Below, one piece after another: positions 48,348 through 62,400 of a DNA stretch of 64,000 bases. The notes beneath the pieces are model-generated. The model did not search any database, had not been told where the DNA came from, and was given only the letters and a program-made list of their open reading frames with translations. Made by a program: the position numbers and the translations under genes. The DNA is from Pisaster brevispinus (lineage: Eukaryota; Echinodermata; Asteroidea; Forcipulatida; Asteriidae): contig JAMKCF010000058.1 in assembly GCA_023634235.1 (NCBI GenBank), positions 186,001 to 250,000 on the forward strand, read 5' to 3'. The stretch's first letter is position 1, and every line of letters begins with the position of its first letter.

Positions 48348-51300
48348 CCTGACTCTGCCTTAGGTATCCCTGCATCCGAAAATTAGACTTTTACGGCCGT
48401 TGCGGTCAGGCTTCACACCGGAAAAGACCAGCAAGCGGGGACACTCCGAAAGCCCCGCAAAACATCAACGTGATTTTGCTGTAAAAAGACACAAATACAA
48501 AATAAGGAGGGTCACATCACCCCCAGGGCAATATCAAATCTGCACAATTTTAGTACCACTGTAAAGCCCGTTACAAGGGCTCCCTCTCCCGTGAGTTTGG
48601 GGTTGCTGACGATTCTGTAGGCGAGGCGAGCGGCCTGGATGTTAGGCCTACCCCTAAGAAAAATTGAAAAAAAAAAAAAAAAAAAAACCCAGAAGCAAGG
48701 TCGTGCCGGCAGGGGTCATGGCCCAAAATAAAAGTGCGGTGAATTTGGGAATAACTCCCGATCTAGGAGGGCTAGAGGGATGATTTTTTGGCCTGACTCT
48801 GCCTTAGGTATCCCTGCATTCGAAAATTAGACTTTTACGGCCGTTGCGGGCAGGCTTCACACCGGAAAAGACCAGCAAGCGGGGACACTCCGAAAGCCCC
48901 GCAAAACATCAACGTGATTTTGCTGTAAAAAGACACAAACACAAAATAAGGAGGGTCACATCACCCCCAGGGCAATATCGAATCTGCACAATTTTAGTAC
49001 CACTGTAAAGCCCGTTTCAAGGGCTCCCTCTCCCGTGAGTTTGGGGTCGCTGACGATTCTGTAGGCGAGGCGAGCGGCCTGGATGTTAGACCCACCACTT
49101 AGAGAAATAGGAAAACAAAAACCAGGGGTAATGGCCCAAAATAAAAGTGCGGTGATTTTGGGCATAAGTCCCGATCTAGGAGGGCTAGAGAGATGATTTT
49201 TTTACCTGACTCTGCCTTAGGTATCCCTGCATCCGAAAATTAGACTTTTACGGCCGTTGCGGGCAGGCTTCACACCGGAAAAGACCAGCAAGCGGGGACA
49301 CTCTGAAAGCCCCGCAAAACATCAACGTGATTTTGCTGTAAAAAGACACAAATACAAAATAAGGAGGGTCACATCACCCCCAGGGCAATATCGAATCTGC
49401 ACAATTTTAGTACCACTGTAAAGCCCGTTTCAAGGGCTCCCTCTCCCGTGAGTTTGGAGTCGCTGACGATTCTGAAGGCGAGGCGAGCGGCCTGGATGTT
49501 AGGCCTACCCCTAAGAAAAATTGAAAAAAAAAAAAAAAAAAAAAAAAACCCAGAAGCAAGGTCGTGCCGGCAGGGGTCATGGCCCAAAATAAAAGTGCGG
49601 TGAATTTGGGAATAACTCCCGATCTAGGAGGGCTAGAGGGATGATTTTTTGGCCTGACTCTGCCTTAGGTATCCCTGCATCCGAAAATTAGACTTTTACG
49701 GCCGTTGCGGGCAGGCTTTACACCGGAAAAGACCAGCAAGCGGGGACACTCCGAAAGCCCCGCAAAACATCAACGTGATTTTGCTGTAAAAAGACACAAA
49801 TACAAAATAAGGAGGGTCACATCATCCCCAGGGCAATATCGAATCTGCACAATTTTAGTACCACTGTAAAGCCCGTTTCAAGGGCTCCCTCTCCCGTGAG
49901 TTTGGGGTCGCTGACGATTCTGTAGGCGAGGCGAGCGGCCTGGATGTTAGGCCCTCCCCTTAGAGAAATAGGAAAACAAAAACCTGGGGTAATGGCCCAA
50001 AATAAAAGTGCGGTGATTTTGGGAATAAGTCCCGATCTAGGAGGGCTAGAGAGATGATTTTTTTACCTGACTCTGCCTTAGGTATCCCTGCATCCGAAAA
50101 TTAGACTTTTACGGCCGTTGCGGGCAGGCTTCACACCGGAAAAGACCAGCAAGCGGTAACACTCCGAAAGCCCCCCAAAACATCAACTTGATTTTGCTGT
50201 AAAAAGACACAAATACAAAATAAGGAGGGTCACATCACCCCCAGGGCAATATCGAATCTGCACAATTTTAGTACCACTGTAAAGCCCGTTTCATGGGCTC
50301 CCTCTCCCGTGAGTTTGGGGTTGCTGACGATTCTGTAGGCGAGGCGAGCGGCCTGGATGTTAGGCCTACCCCTAAGAAAAATTGAAAAAAAAACAAAACA
50401 AAAAAACCCAGAAGCAAGGTCGTGCCGGCAGGGGTCATGGCCCAAAATAAAAGTGCGGTGAATTTGGGAATAACTCCCGATCTAGGAGGGCTAGAGGGAT
50501 GATTTTTTGGCCTGACTCTGCCTGAGGTATCCCTGCATCCGAAATTAGACTTTTACGGCCGTTGCGGGCAGGCTTCACACCGGAAAAGACCAGCAAGCGG
50601 GGACACTCCGAAAGCCCCGCAAAACATCAACGTGATTTTGCTGTAAAAAGACACAAATACAAAATAAGGAGGGTCACATCACCACAGGGCAATATCGAAT
50701 CTGCACAATTTTAGTACCACTGTAAAGCCCGTTTCAAGCGCTCCCTCTCCCGTGAGTTTGGGGTCGCTGACAATTCTGTATGCGAGGCGAGCGGCCTGGA
50801 TGTTAGGCCCACCCCTTAGAGAAATAGGAAAACAAAAACCAGGGGTAATGGCCCAAAATAAAAGTGCGGTGATTTGGGGAATAAGTCCCGATCTAGGAGG
50901 GCTAGAGAGATGATTTTTTTACCTGACTCTGCCTTAGGTATCCCTGCATCCGAAAATTAGACTTTTACGGCCGTTGCGGGTAGGCTTCACACCGGAAAAG
51001 ACCAGCAAGCGGGGACACTCCGAAAGCCCCGCAAAACATCAACTTGATTTTGCTGTAAAAAGACACAAATACAAAATAAGGAGGGTCACATCACCCCCAG
51101 GGCAATATCGAATCTGCACAATTTTAGTACCACTGTAAAGCCCGTTTCAAGGGCTCCCTCTCCCGTGAGTTTGGGGTCGCTGACAATTCTGTAGGCGAGG
51201 CGAGCGGCCTGGATGTTAGGCCTACCCCTAAGAAAAATTGAAAAAAAAAAAAAAAAAAAAAAAAACCCAGAAGCAAGGTCGTGCCGGCAGGGGTCATGGC

Positions 51301-53914
51301 CCAAAATAAAAGTGCGGTGAACTTGGGAATAACTCCCGATCTAGGAGGGCTAGAGGGATGATTTTTTGGCCTGACTCTGCCTTAGGTATCCCTGCATCCG
51401 AAAATTAGACTTTTACGGCCGTTGCGGGCAGGCTTCACACCGGAAAAGACCAGCAAGCGGGGACACTCCGAAAGCCCCCCAAAACATCAACTTGATTTTG
51501 CTGTAAAAAGACACAAATACAAAATAAGGAGGGTCACATCACCCCCAGGGCAATATCGAATCTGCACAATTTTAGTACCACTGTAAAGCCCGTTTCAAGG
51601 GCTCCCTCTCCCGTGAGTTTGGGGTTGCTGACGATTCTGTAGGCGAGGCGAGCGGCCTGGATGTTAGGCCCACCCCTTAGAGAAATAGGAAAACAAAAAC
51701 CAGGGGTAATGGCCCAAAATAAAAGTGCGGTGAATTTGGGAATAACTCCCGATCTAGGAGGGCTAGAGGGATGATTTTTTGGCCTGACTCTGCCTTAGGT
51801 ATTCCTGCATCCGAAAATTAGACTTTTACGGCCGTTGCGGGCAGGCTTCACACCGGAAAAGACCAGCAAGCGGGGACACTCCGAAAGCCCCGCAAAACAT
51901 CAACGTGATTTTGCTGTAAAAAGACACAAATACAAAATAAGGAGGGTCACATCACCCCCAGGGCAATATCGAATCTGCACAATTTTAGTACCACTGTAAA
52001 GCCCGTTTCAAGGGCTCCCTCTCCCGTGAGTTTGGGGTTGCTGACGATTCTGTAGGCGAGGCGAGCGGCCTGGATGTTAGGCCCACCCCTTAGAGAAATA
52101 GGAAAACAAAAACCAGGGGTAATGGCCAAAAAATAAAAGTGCGGTGATTTTGGGAATAAGTCCCGATCTAGGAGGGCTAGAGAGATGATTTGTTTACCTG
52201 ACTCTGCCTTAGGTATCTCTGCATCCGAAAATTAGACTTTTACGGCCGTTGCGGGCAGGCTTCACACCGGAAAAGACCAGCAAGCGGGGACAATCCGAAA
52301 GCCCCCCAAAACATCAACTTGATTTTGCTGTAAAAAGACACAAATACAAAATAAGGAGGGTCACATCACCCCCAGGGCAATATCGAATCTGCACAATTTT
52401 AGTACCACTGTAAAGCCCGTTTCAAGGGCTCCCTCTCCCGTGAGTTTGGGGTCGCTGACGATTCTGTAGGCGAGGCGAGCGGCCTGGATGTTAGGCCCAC
52501 CCCTTAGAGAAATAGGAAAACAAAAACCAGGGGTAATGGCCCAAAATAAAAGTGCGGTGATTTTGGGAATAACTCCCGATCTAGGAGGGCTAGAGAGATG
52601 ATTTTTTTTACCTGACTCTGCCTTAGGTATCCCTGCATCCGAAAACTAGACTTTTACGGCCGTTGCGGGCAGGCTTCACACCGGAAAAGACCAGCAAGCG
52701 GGGACACTCCGAAAGCCCCCCAAAACATCAACTTGATTTTGCTGTAAAAAGACACAATAACAAAATAAGGAGGGTCACATCACCCCCAGGGCAATATCGA
52801 ATCTGCACAATTTTAGTACCACTGTAAAGCCCGTTTCAAGGGCTCCCTCTCCCGTGAGTTTGGGGTCGCTGACAATTCTGTAGGCGAGGCGAGCGGCCTG
52901 GATGTTAGGCCTACCCCTAAGAAAAATTGAAAAAAAAAAAAAAAAAAAAAAAACCCAGAAGCAAGGTCGTGCCGGCAGGGGTCATGGCCCAAAATAAAAG
53001 TGCGGTGAATTTGGGAATAACTCCCGATCTAGGAGGGCGATAGGGATGATTTTTTGGCCTGACTCTGCCTTAGGTATCCCTGCATCCGAAAATTAGACTT
53101 TTACGGCCGTTGCGGGCAGGCTTCACACCGGAAAAGACCAGCAAGCGGGGACACTCCGAAAGCCCCGCAAAACATCAACGTGATTTTGCTGTAAAAAGAC
53201 ACAAATACAAAATAAGGAGGGTCACATCACCCCGAGGGCAATATCGAATCTGCACAATTTTAGTACCACTATAAAGCCCGTTTCAAGGGCTCCCTCTCCC
53301 GTGAGTTTGGGGTCGCTGACGATTCTGTAGGCGAGGCGAGCGGCCTGGATGTTAGGCCCACCCCTTAGAGAAATAGGAAAACAAAAACCAGGGGTAATGG
53401 CCCAAAATAAAAGTGCGGTGATTTTGGGAATAAGTCCCGATCTAGGAGGGCTAGAGAGATGATTTTTTTACCTGACTCTGCCTTAGGTATTCCTGCATCC
53501 GAAAATTAGACTTTTACGGCCGTTGCGGGCAGGCTTCACACCGGAAAAGACCAGCAAGCGGGACACTCCGAAAGCCCCCCAAAACATCAACTTGATTTTG
53601 CTGTAAAAAGACACAATAACAAAATAAGGAGGGTCACATCACCCCCAGGGCAATATCGAATCTGCACAATTTTAGTACCACTGTAAAGCCCGTTTCAAGG
53701 GCTCCCTCTCCCGTGAGTTTGGGGTCGCTGACAATTCTGTAGGCGAGGCGAGCGGCCTGGATGTTAGGCCTACCCCTAAGAAAAATTGAAAAAAAAAAAA
53801 AAAAAAAAAAAACAGAAGCAAGGTCGTGCGGGCAGGGGTCAAGGCCCAAAATAAAAGTGCGGTGAATTTGGGAATAACTCCCGATCTAGGAGGGCTAGAG
53901 AGATGATTTTTTTA
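48348..53914 (+). repeat. Array segment 9: third partial block copy and mixed units
   Basis: Unit starts (class): 48348 A, 48792 B, 49205 A, 49653 B, 50066 A, 50511 B, 50922 A, 51370 B, 51783 B, 52197 B, 52611 A, 53058 B, 53471 A. Units 49205, 49653 and 50066 carry GGAGTCGC/TCTGAAGG, GGCCCTCCCC/CCTGGGGTAATGG and GCGGTAACACTCC in the same order as units two to four of the 1725-bp block, giving a third partial copy. Units 52611 and 53471 share ACACAATAACAAAATAAGG and GCTGACAATTC. Confidence 0.9.
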
Positions 53915-56457
53915 CCTGACTCTGCCTTAGGTATCCCTGCATCCGAAAATTAGACTTTTACGGCCGTTGCGGGCAGGCTTCACACCGGAAAAGACCAGCA
54001 AGCGGGGACACTCCGAAAGCCCCGCAAAACATCAACGTGATTTTGCTGTAAAAAGACACAAATACAAAATAAGGAGGGTCACATCACCCCCAGGGCAATA
54101 TCGAATCTGCACAATTTTAGTACCACTGTAAAACCCGTTTCAAGGGCTCCCTCTCCCGTGAGTTTGGGGTCGCTGACGATTCTGTAGGCGAGGCGAGCGG
54201 CCTGGATGTTAGGCCCACCCCTTAGAGAAATAGGAAAACAAAAACCAGGGGTAATGGCCCAAAATAAAAGTGCGGTGATTTTGGGAATAAGTCCCGATCT
54301 AGGAGGGCTAGAGAGATGATTTTTTTACCTGACTCTGCCTTAGGTATCCCTGCATCCGAAAATTAGACTTTTACGGCCGTTGCGGGCAGGCTTCACACCG
54401 GAAAAGACCAGCAAGCGGGGACACTCCGAAAGCCCCCAAAAACATCAACTTGATTTTGCTGTAAAAAGACACAAATACAAAATAAGGAAGTCACATCACC
54501 CCCAGGGCAATATTGAATCTGCACAATTTTAGTACCACTGTAAAGCCCGTTTCAAGGGCTCCCTCTCCCGTGAGTTTGGGATTGCTGACGATTCTGTAGG
54601 CGAGGCGAGCGGCCTGGATGTTAGGCCTACCCCTAAGAAAAATTGAAAAAAAAAAAAAAAAAAAAAAAAACAGAAGCAAGGTCGTGCCGGCAGGGGTCAT
54701 GGCCCAAAATAAAAGTGCGGTGAATTTGGGAATAACTCCCGATCTAGGAGGGCTAGAGGGATGATTTTTTGGCCTGACTCTGCCTTAGGTATCCCTGCAT
54801 CCGAAAATTAGACTTTTACGGCCGTTGCGGGCAGGCTTTACACCGGAAAAGACCAGCAAGCGGGGACACTCCGAAAGCCCCGCAAAACATCAACGTGATT
54901 TTGCTGTAAAAAGACACAAATACAAAATAAGGAGGGTCACATCACCCCCAGGGCAATATCGAATCTGCACAATTTTAGTACCACTGTAAAGCCCGTTTCA
55001 AGGGCTCCTTCTCCCGTGAGTTTGGGGTTGCTGACGATTCTGTAGGCGAGGCGAGCGGCCTGGATGTTAGGCCCACCCCTTAGAGAAATAGGAAAACAAA
55101 AACCAGGGGTAATGGCCAAAAATAAAAGTGCGGTGATTTTGGGAATAAGTCCCGATCTAGGAGGGCTAGAGAGATGATTTTTTTACCTGACTCTGCCTTA
55201 GGTATCCCTGCATCCGAAAATTAGACTTTTACGGCCGTTGCGGGCAGGCTTCACACCGGAAAAGACCAGCAAGCGGGGACACTCCGAAAGCCCCGCAAAA
55301 CATCAACGTGATTTTGCTGTAAAAAGACACAAATACAAAATAAGGAGGGTCACATCACCCCCAGGGCAATATCGAATCTGCACAATTTTAGTACCACTGT
55401 AAAACCCGTTTCAAGGGCTCCCTCTCCCGTGAGTTTGGGGTCGCTGACGATTCTGTAGGCGAGGCGAGCGGCCTGGATGTTAGGCCCACCCCTTAGAGAA
55501 ATAGGAAAACAAAAACCAGGGGTAATGGCCCAAAATAAAAGTGCGGTGATTTTGGGAATAAGTCCCGATCTAGGAGGGCTAGAGAGATGATTTTTTTACC
55601 TGACTCTGCCTTAGGTATCCCTGCATCCGAAAATTAGACTTTTACGGCCGTTGCGGGCAGGCTTCACACCGGAAAAGACCAGCAAGCGGGGACACTCCGA
55701 AAGCCCCCAAAAACATCAACTTGATTTTGCTGTAAAAAGACACAAATACAAAATAAGGAAGTCACATCACCCCCAGGGCAATATTGAATCTGCACAATTT
55801 TAGTACCACTGTAAAGCCCGTTTCAAGGGCTCCCTCTCCCGTGAGTTTGGGATTGCTGACGATTCTGTAGGCGAGGCGAGCGGCCTGGATGTTAGGCCTA
55901 CCCCTAAGAAAAATTGAAAAAAAAAAAAAAAAAAAAAAAAAACAGAAGCAAGGTCGTGCCGGCAGGGGTCATGGCCCAAAATAAAAGTGCGGTGAATTTG
56001 GGAATAACTCCCGATCTAGGAGGGCTAGAGGGATGATTTTTTGGCCTGACTCTGCCTTAGGTATCCCTGCATCCGAAAATTAGACTTTTACGGCCGTTGC
56101 GGGCAGGCTTTACACCGGAAAAGACCAGCAAGCGGGGACACTCCGAAAGCCCCGCAAAACATCAACGTGATTTTGCTGTAAAAAGACACAAATACAAAAT
56201 AAGGAGGGTCACATCACCCCCAGGGCAATATCGAATCTGCACAATTTTAGTACCACTGTAAAGCCCGTTTCAAGGGCTCCTTCTCCCGTGAGTTTGGGGT
56301 TGCTGACGATTCTGTAGGCGAGGCGAGCGGCCTGGATGTTAGGCCCACCCCTTAGAGAAATAGGAAAACAAAAACCAGGGGTAATGGCCAAAAATAAAAG
56401 TGCGGTGATTTTGGGAATAAGTCCCGATCTAGGAGGGCTAGAGAGATGATTTTTTTA
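53915..56457 (+). repeat. B-A-B block in two tandem copies (~1271 bp)
   Basis: Copy 1 units: 53915 B, 54328 A, 54773 B. Copy 2 units: 55186 B, 55599 A, 56045 B. Shared markers include CTGTAAAACCCG in the first unit, GCCCCCAAAAACATC, AAGGAAGTCACATC and GGGATTGCTGACG in the second, and GGGCTCCTTCTCCC with GGCCAAAAATAAAAG in the third. I saw essentially no differences except a possible one-base A-tract change. The unit before copy 1 has a mixed tail (AATAACTCCC with GAGAGATGATTTTTTTACC), which marks the left edge. Confidence 0.92.
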
Positions 56458-59400
56458 CCTGACTCTGCCTTAGGTATCCCTGCATCCGAAAATTAGACTT
56501 TTACGGACGTTGCGGGCAGGCTTCACACCGGAAAAGACCAGCAAGCGGGGACACTCCGAAAGCCCCCCAAAACATCAACTTGATTTTGCTGTAAAAAGAC
56601 ACAAATACAAAATAAGGAGGGTCACATCACCCCCAGGGCAATATCGAATCTGCACAATTTTAGTACCACTGTAAAGCCCGTTTCAAGGGCTCCCTCTCCC
56701 GTGAGTTTGGGGTCGCTGACGATTCTCTAGGCGAGGCGAGCGGCCTGGATGTTAGGCCTACCCCTAAGAAAAAATTGAAAAAAAAAAAAAAAAAAACCCA
56801 GAAGCAAGGTCGTGCCGGCAGGGGTCATGGCCCAAAATAAAAGTGCGGTGAATTTGGGAATAACTCCCGATCTAGGAGGGCTAGAGGGATGATTTTTTGG
56901 CCTGACTCTGCCTTAGGTATCCCTGCATCCGAAAATTAGACTTTTACGGCCGTTGCGGGCAGGCTTCACACCGGAAAAGACCAGCAAGCGGGGACACTCC
57001 GAAAGCCCCGCAAAACATCAACGTGATTTTGCTGTAAAAAGACACAAATACAAAATAAGGAGGGTCACATCACCCCCAGGGCAATATCGAATCTGCACAA
57101 TTTTAGTACCACTGTAAAACCCGTTTCAAGGGCTCCCTCTCCCGTGAGTTTGGGGTCGCTGACGATTCTTTAGGCTAGGCGAGCGGCCTGGATGTTAGGC
57201 CCACCCCTTAGAGAAATAGGAAAAGAACAGCAAGCGGGGACACTCCGAAAGCCCCCCAAAACATCAACTTGATTTTGCTGTAAAAAGACACAAATACAAA
57301 ATAAGGAGGGTCACATCACCCCCAGGGCAATATCGAATCTGCACAATTTTAGTACGACTGTAAAGACCGTTTCAAGGGCTCCCTCTCCCGTGAGTTTGGG
57401 GTCACTGACGATTCTGTAGGCGAGGCGAGCGGCCTGGATGTTAGGCCTACCCCTAAGAAAAATTGAAAAAAAAAAGAAAAAAAAAAAACCCAGAAGCAAG
57501 GTCGTGCCGGCAGAGGTCATGGCCCAAAATAAAAGTGCGGTGAATTTGGGAATAACTCCCGATCTAGGAGGGCTAGAGGGATGATTTTTTGGCCTGACTC
57601 TGCCTTAGGTATTCCTGCATCCGAAAATTAGACTTTTACGGCCGTTGCGGGCAGGCTTCACACCGGAAAGACCAGCAAGCGGGGACACTCCGAAAGCCCC
57701 GCAAAACATCAACGTGATTTTGCTGTAAAAAGACACAAATACAAAATAAGGAGGGTCACATCACCCCCAGGGCAATATCGAATCTGCACAATTTTAGTAC
57801 CACTGTAAAGCCCGTTTCAAGGGCTCCCTCTCCCGTGAGTTTGGGGTTGCTGACGATTCTGTAGGCGAGGCGAGCGGCCTGGATGTTAGGCCCACCCCTT
57901 AGAGAAATAGGAAAACAAAAACCAGGGGTAATGGCCCAAAATAAAAGTGCGGTGATTTTGGGAATAAGTCCCGATCTAGGAGGGCTAGAGAGATGATTTG
58001 TTTACCTGACTCTGCCTTAGGTATCTCTGCATCCGAAAATTAGACTTTTACGGCCGTTGCGGGCAGGCTTCACACCGGAAAAGACCAGCAAGCGGGGACA
58101 CTCCGAAAGCCCCCCAAAACATCAACTTGATTTTGCTGTAAAAAGACACAAATACAAAATAAGGAGGGTCACATCACCCCCAGGGCAATATCAAATCTGC
58201 ACAATTTTAGTACCACTGTAAAGCCCGTTTCAAGGGCTCCCTCTCCCGTGAGTTTGGGGTCGCTGACGATTCTGTAGGCGAGGCGAGCGGCCTGGATGTT
58301 AGGCCCACCCCTTAGAGAAATAGGAAAACAAAAACCAGGGGTAATGGCCCAAAATAAAAGTGCGGTGATTTTGGGAATAACTCCCGATCTAGGAGGGCTA
58401 GAGAGATGATTTTTTTACCTGACTCTGCCTTAGGTATCCCTGCATCCGAAAACTAGACTTTTACGGCCGTTGCGGGCAGGCTTCACACCGGAAAAGACCA
58501 GCAAGCGGGGACACTCCGAAAGCCCCCCAAAACATCAACTTGATTTTGCTGTAAAAAGACACAATAACAAAATAAGGAGGGTCACATCACCCCCAGGGCA
58601 ATATCGAATCTGCACAATTTTAGTACCACTGTAAAGCCCGTTTCAAGGGCTCCCTCTCCCGTGAGTTTGGGGTCACTGACGATTCTGTAGGCGAGGCGAG
58701 CGGCCTGGATGTTAGGACTACCCCTAAAAAAAATTGAAAAAAAAAAAAAAAAAAAAAAAACAGAAGCAAGGTCGTGCCGGCAGGGGTCATGGCCCAAAAT
58801 AAAAGTGCGGTGAATTTGGGAATAACTCCCGATCTAGGAGGGCTAGAGGGATGATTTTTTGGCCTGACTCTGCCTTAGGTATCCCTGCATCCGAAAATTA
58901 GACTTTTACGGCCGTTGCAGGCAGGCTTCACACCGGAAAAGACCAGCAAGCGGGGACACTCCGAAAGCCCCGCAAAACATCAACGTGATTTTGCTGTAAA
59001 AAGACACAAATACAAAATAAGGAGGGTCACATCACCCCCAGGGCAATATCGAATCTGCACAATTTTAGTACCACTGTAAAGCCCGTTTCAAGGGCTCCCT
59101 CTCCCGTGAGATTGGGGTCGCTGACGATTCTGTAGGCGAGGCGAGCGGCCTGGATGTTAGGCCCACCCCTTAGAGAAATAGGAAAACAAAAACCAGGGGT
59201 CATGGCCAAAAATAAAAGTGCGGTGATTTTGGGAATAAGTCCCGATCTAGGAGGGCTAGAGAGATGATTTTTTTACCTGACTCTGCCTTAGGTATCCCTG
59301 CATCCGAAAATTAGACTTTTACGGCCGTTGCGGGCAGGCTTCACACCGGAAAAGACCAGCAAGCGGGAACACTCCGAAAGCCCCCCAAAACATCAACTTG

Positions 59401-62400
59401 ATTTTGCTGTAAAAAGACACAAATACAAAATAAGGAGGGTCACATCACCCCCAGGGCAATATCGAATCTGCACAATTTTAGTACCACTGTAAAGCCCGTT
59501 TCAAGGGCTCCCTCTCCCGTGAGTTTGGGGTCACTGACGATTCTGTAGGCGAGGCGAGCGGCCTGGATGTTAGGCCTACCCCTAAAAAAAATTGAATAAA
59601 AAACAAAAAAAAAACAAACCCAGAAGCAAGGTCGTGCCGGCAGGGGTCATGGCCCAAAATAAAAGTGCGGTGAATTTGGGAATAACTCCCGATCTAGGAG
59701 GGCTAGAGGGATGATTTTTTGGCCTGACTCTGCCTTAGGTATCCCTGCATCCGAAAATTAGACTTTTACGGCCGTTGCGGGCAGGCTTCACACCGGAAAA
59801 GACCAGCAAGCGGGGACACTCCGAAAGCCCCGCAAAACATCAACGTGATTTTGCTGTAAAAAGACACAAATACAAAATAAGGAGGGTCACATCACCCCCA
59901 GGGCAATATCGAATCTGCACAATTTTAGTACCACTGTAAAGCCCGTTTCAAGGGCTCCCTCTCCCGTGAGTTTGGGGTCGCTGACGATTCTGTAGGCGAG
60001 GCGAGCGGCCTGGATGTTAGGCCCACCCCTTAGAGAAATAGGAAAACAAAAACCAGGGGTAATGGCCCAAAATAAAAGTGCGGTGATTTTGGGAATAAGT
60101 CCCGATCTAGGAGGGCTAGAGAGATGATTTTTTTACCTGACTCTGCCTTAGGTATCCCTGCATCCGAAAATTAGACTTTTACGGCCGTTGCGGGCAGGCT
60201 TCACACCGGAAAAGACCAGCAAGCGGGGACACTCCGAAAGCCCCCCAAAACATCAACTTGATTTTGCTGTAAAAAGACACAAATACAAAATAAGGAGGGT
60301 CACATCACCCCCAGGGCAATATCGAATCTGCACAATTTAAGTACCACTGTAAAGCCCGTTTCAAGGGCTCCCTCTCCCGTGAGTTTGGGGTCGCTGACGA
60401 TTCTGTAGGCGAGGCGAGCGGCCTGGATGTTAGGCCTACCCCTAAGAAAAATTGAAAAAAAAAAACCAAAAAAAAAAAAACCCAGAAGCAAGGTCGTGCC
60501 GGCAGGGGTCATGGCCCAAAATAAAAGTGCGGTGAATTTGGGAATAACTCCCGATCTAGGAGGGCTAGAGGGATGATTTTTTGGCCTGACTCTGCCTTAG
60601 GTATCCCTGCATCCGAAAATTAGACTTTTACGGCCGTTGCGGGCAGGCTTCACACCGGAAAAGACCAGCAAGCGGGGACACTCCGAAAGCCCCGCAAAAC
60701 ATCAACGTGATTTTGCTGTAAAAAGACACAAATACAAAATAAGGAGGGTCACATCACCCCCAGGGCAATATCGAATCTGCACAATTTTAGTACCACTGTA
60801 AAGCCCGTTTCAAGGGCTCCCTCTCCCGTGAGTTTGGGGTCGCTGACGATTCTGTAGGCGAGGCGAGCGGCCTGGATGTTAGGCCCACCCCTTAGAGAAA
60901 TAGGAAAACAAAAACCAGGGGTTATGGCCAAAAATAAAAGTGCGGTGATTTTGGGAATAAGTCCCGATCTAGGAGTCCTAGAGAGATGATTTTTTTACCT
61001 GACTCTGCCTTAGGTATCCCTGCATCCGAAAATTAGACTTTTACGGCCGTTGCGGGCAGGCTTCACACCGGAAAAGACCAGCAAGCGGAAACACTCCGAA
61101 AGCCCCCAAAACATCAACTTGATTTTGCTGTAAAAAGACACAAATACAAAATAAGGAGGGTCACATCACCCCCAGGGCAATATCGAATCTGCACAATTTT
61201 AGTACCACTGTAAAGCCCGTTTCAAGGGCTCCCTCTCCCGTGAGTTTGGGGTCACTGACGATTCTGTAGGCGAGGCGAGCGGCCTGGATGTTAGGACTAT
61301 CCCTAAAAAAAATTGAAAAAAAAAAAAAAAAAAAAAAAAACCCAGAAGCAAGGTCGTGCCGGCAGGGGTCATGGCCCAAAATAAAAGTGCGGTGAATTTG
61401 GGAATAACTCCCGATCTAGGAGGGCGATAGGGAAGATTTTTTGGCCTGACTCTGCCTTAGGTATCCCTGCATCCGAAAATTAGACTTTTACGGCCGTTGC
61501 GGGCAGGCTTCACACCGGAAAAGACCAGCAAGCGGGGACACTCCGAAAGCCCCGCAAAACATCAACGTGATTTTGCTGTAAAAAGACACAAATACAAAAT
61601 AAGGAGGGTCACATCACCCCCAGGGCAATATCGAATCTGCACAATTTTAGTACCACTGTAAAGCCCGTTTCAAGGGCTCCCTCTCCCGTGAGTTTGGGGT
61701 CGCTGACGATTCTGTAGGCGAGGCGAGCGGCCTGGATGTTAGGCCCACCCCTTAGAGAAATAGGAAAACAAAAACCAGGGGTAATGGCCCAAAATAAAAG
61801 TGCGGTGATTTTGGGAATAAGTCCCGATCTAGGAGGGCTAGAGAGATGATTTTTTTACCTGACTCTGCCTTAGGTATCCCTGCATCCGAAAATTAGACTT
61901 TTACGGCCGTTGCGGGCAGGCTTCACACCGGAAAAGACCAGCAAGCGGGGACACTCCGAAAGCCCCCCAAAACATCAACTTGATTTTGCTGTTAAAAGAC
62001 ACAAATACAAAATAAGGAGGGTCACATCACCCCCAGGGCAATATCGAATCTGCACAATTTTAGTACCACTGTAAAGCCCGTTTCAAGGGCTCCCTCTCCC
62101 GTGAGTTTGGGGTCGCTGACGATTCTGTAGGCGAGGCGAGCGGCCTGGATGTTAGGCCTACCCCTAAGAAAAATTGAAAAAAAAAAAAAAAAAAAAAAAA
62201 AAAACCCAGAAGCAAGGTCGTGCCGGCAGGGGTCATGGCCCAAAATAAAAGTGCGGTGAATTTGGGAATAACTCCCGATCTAGGAGGGCTAGAGGGATGA
62301 TTTTTTTACCTGACTCTGCCTTAGGTATCCCTGCATCCGAAAATTAGACTTTTACGGCCGTTGCGGGCAGGCTTCACACCGGAAAAGACCAGCAAGCGGG

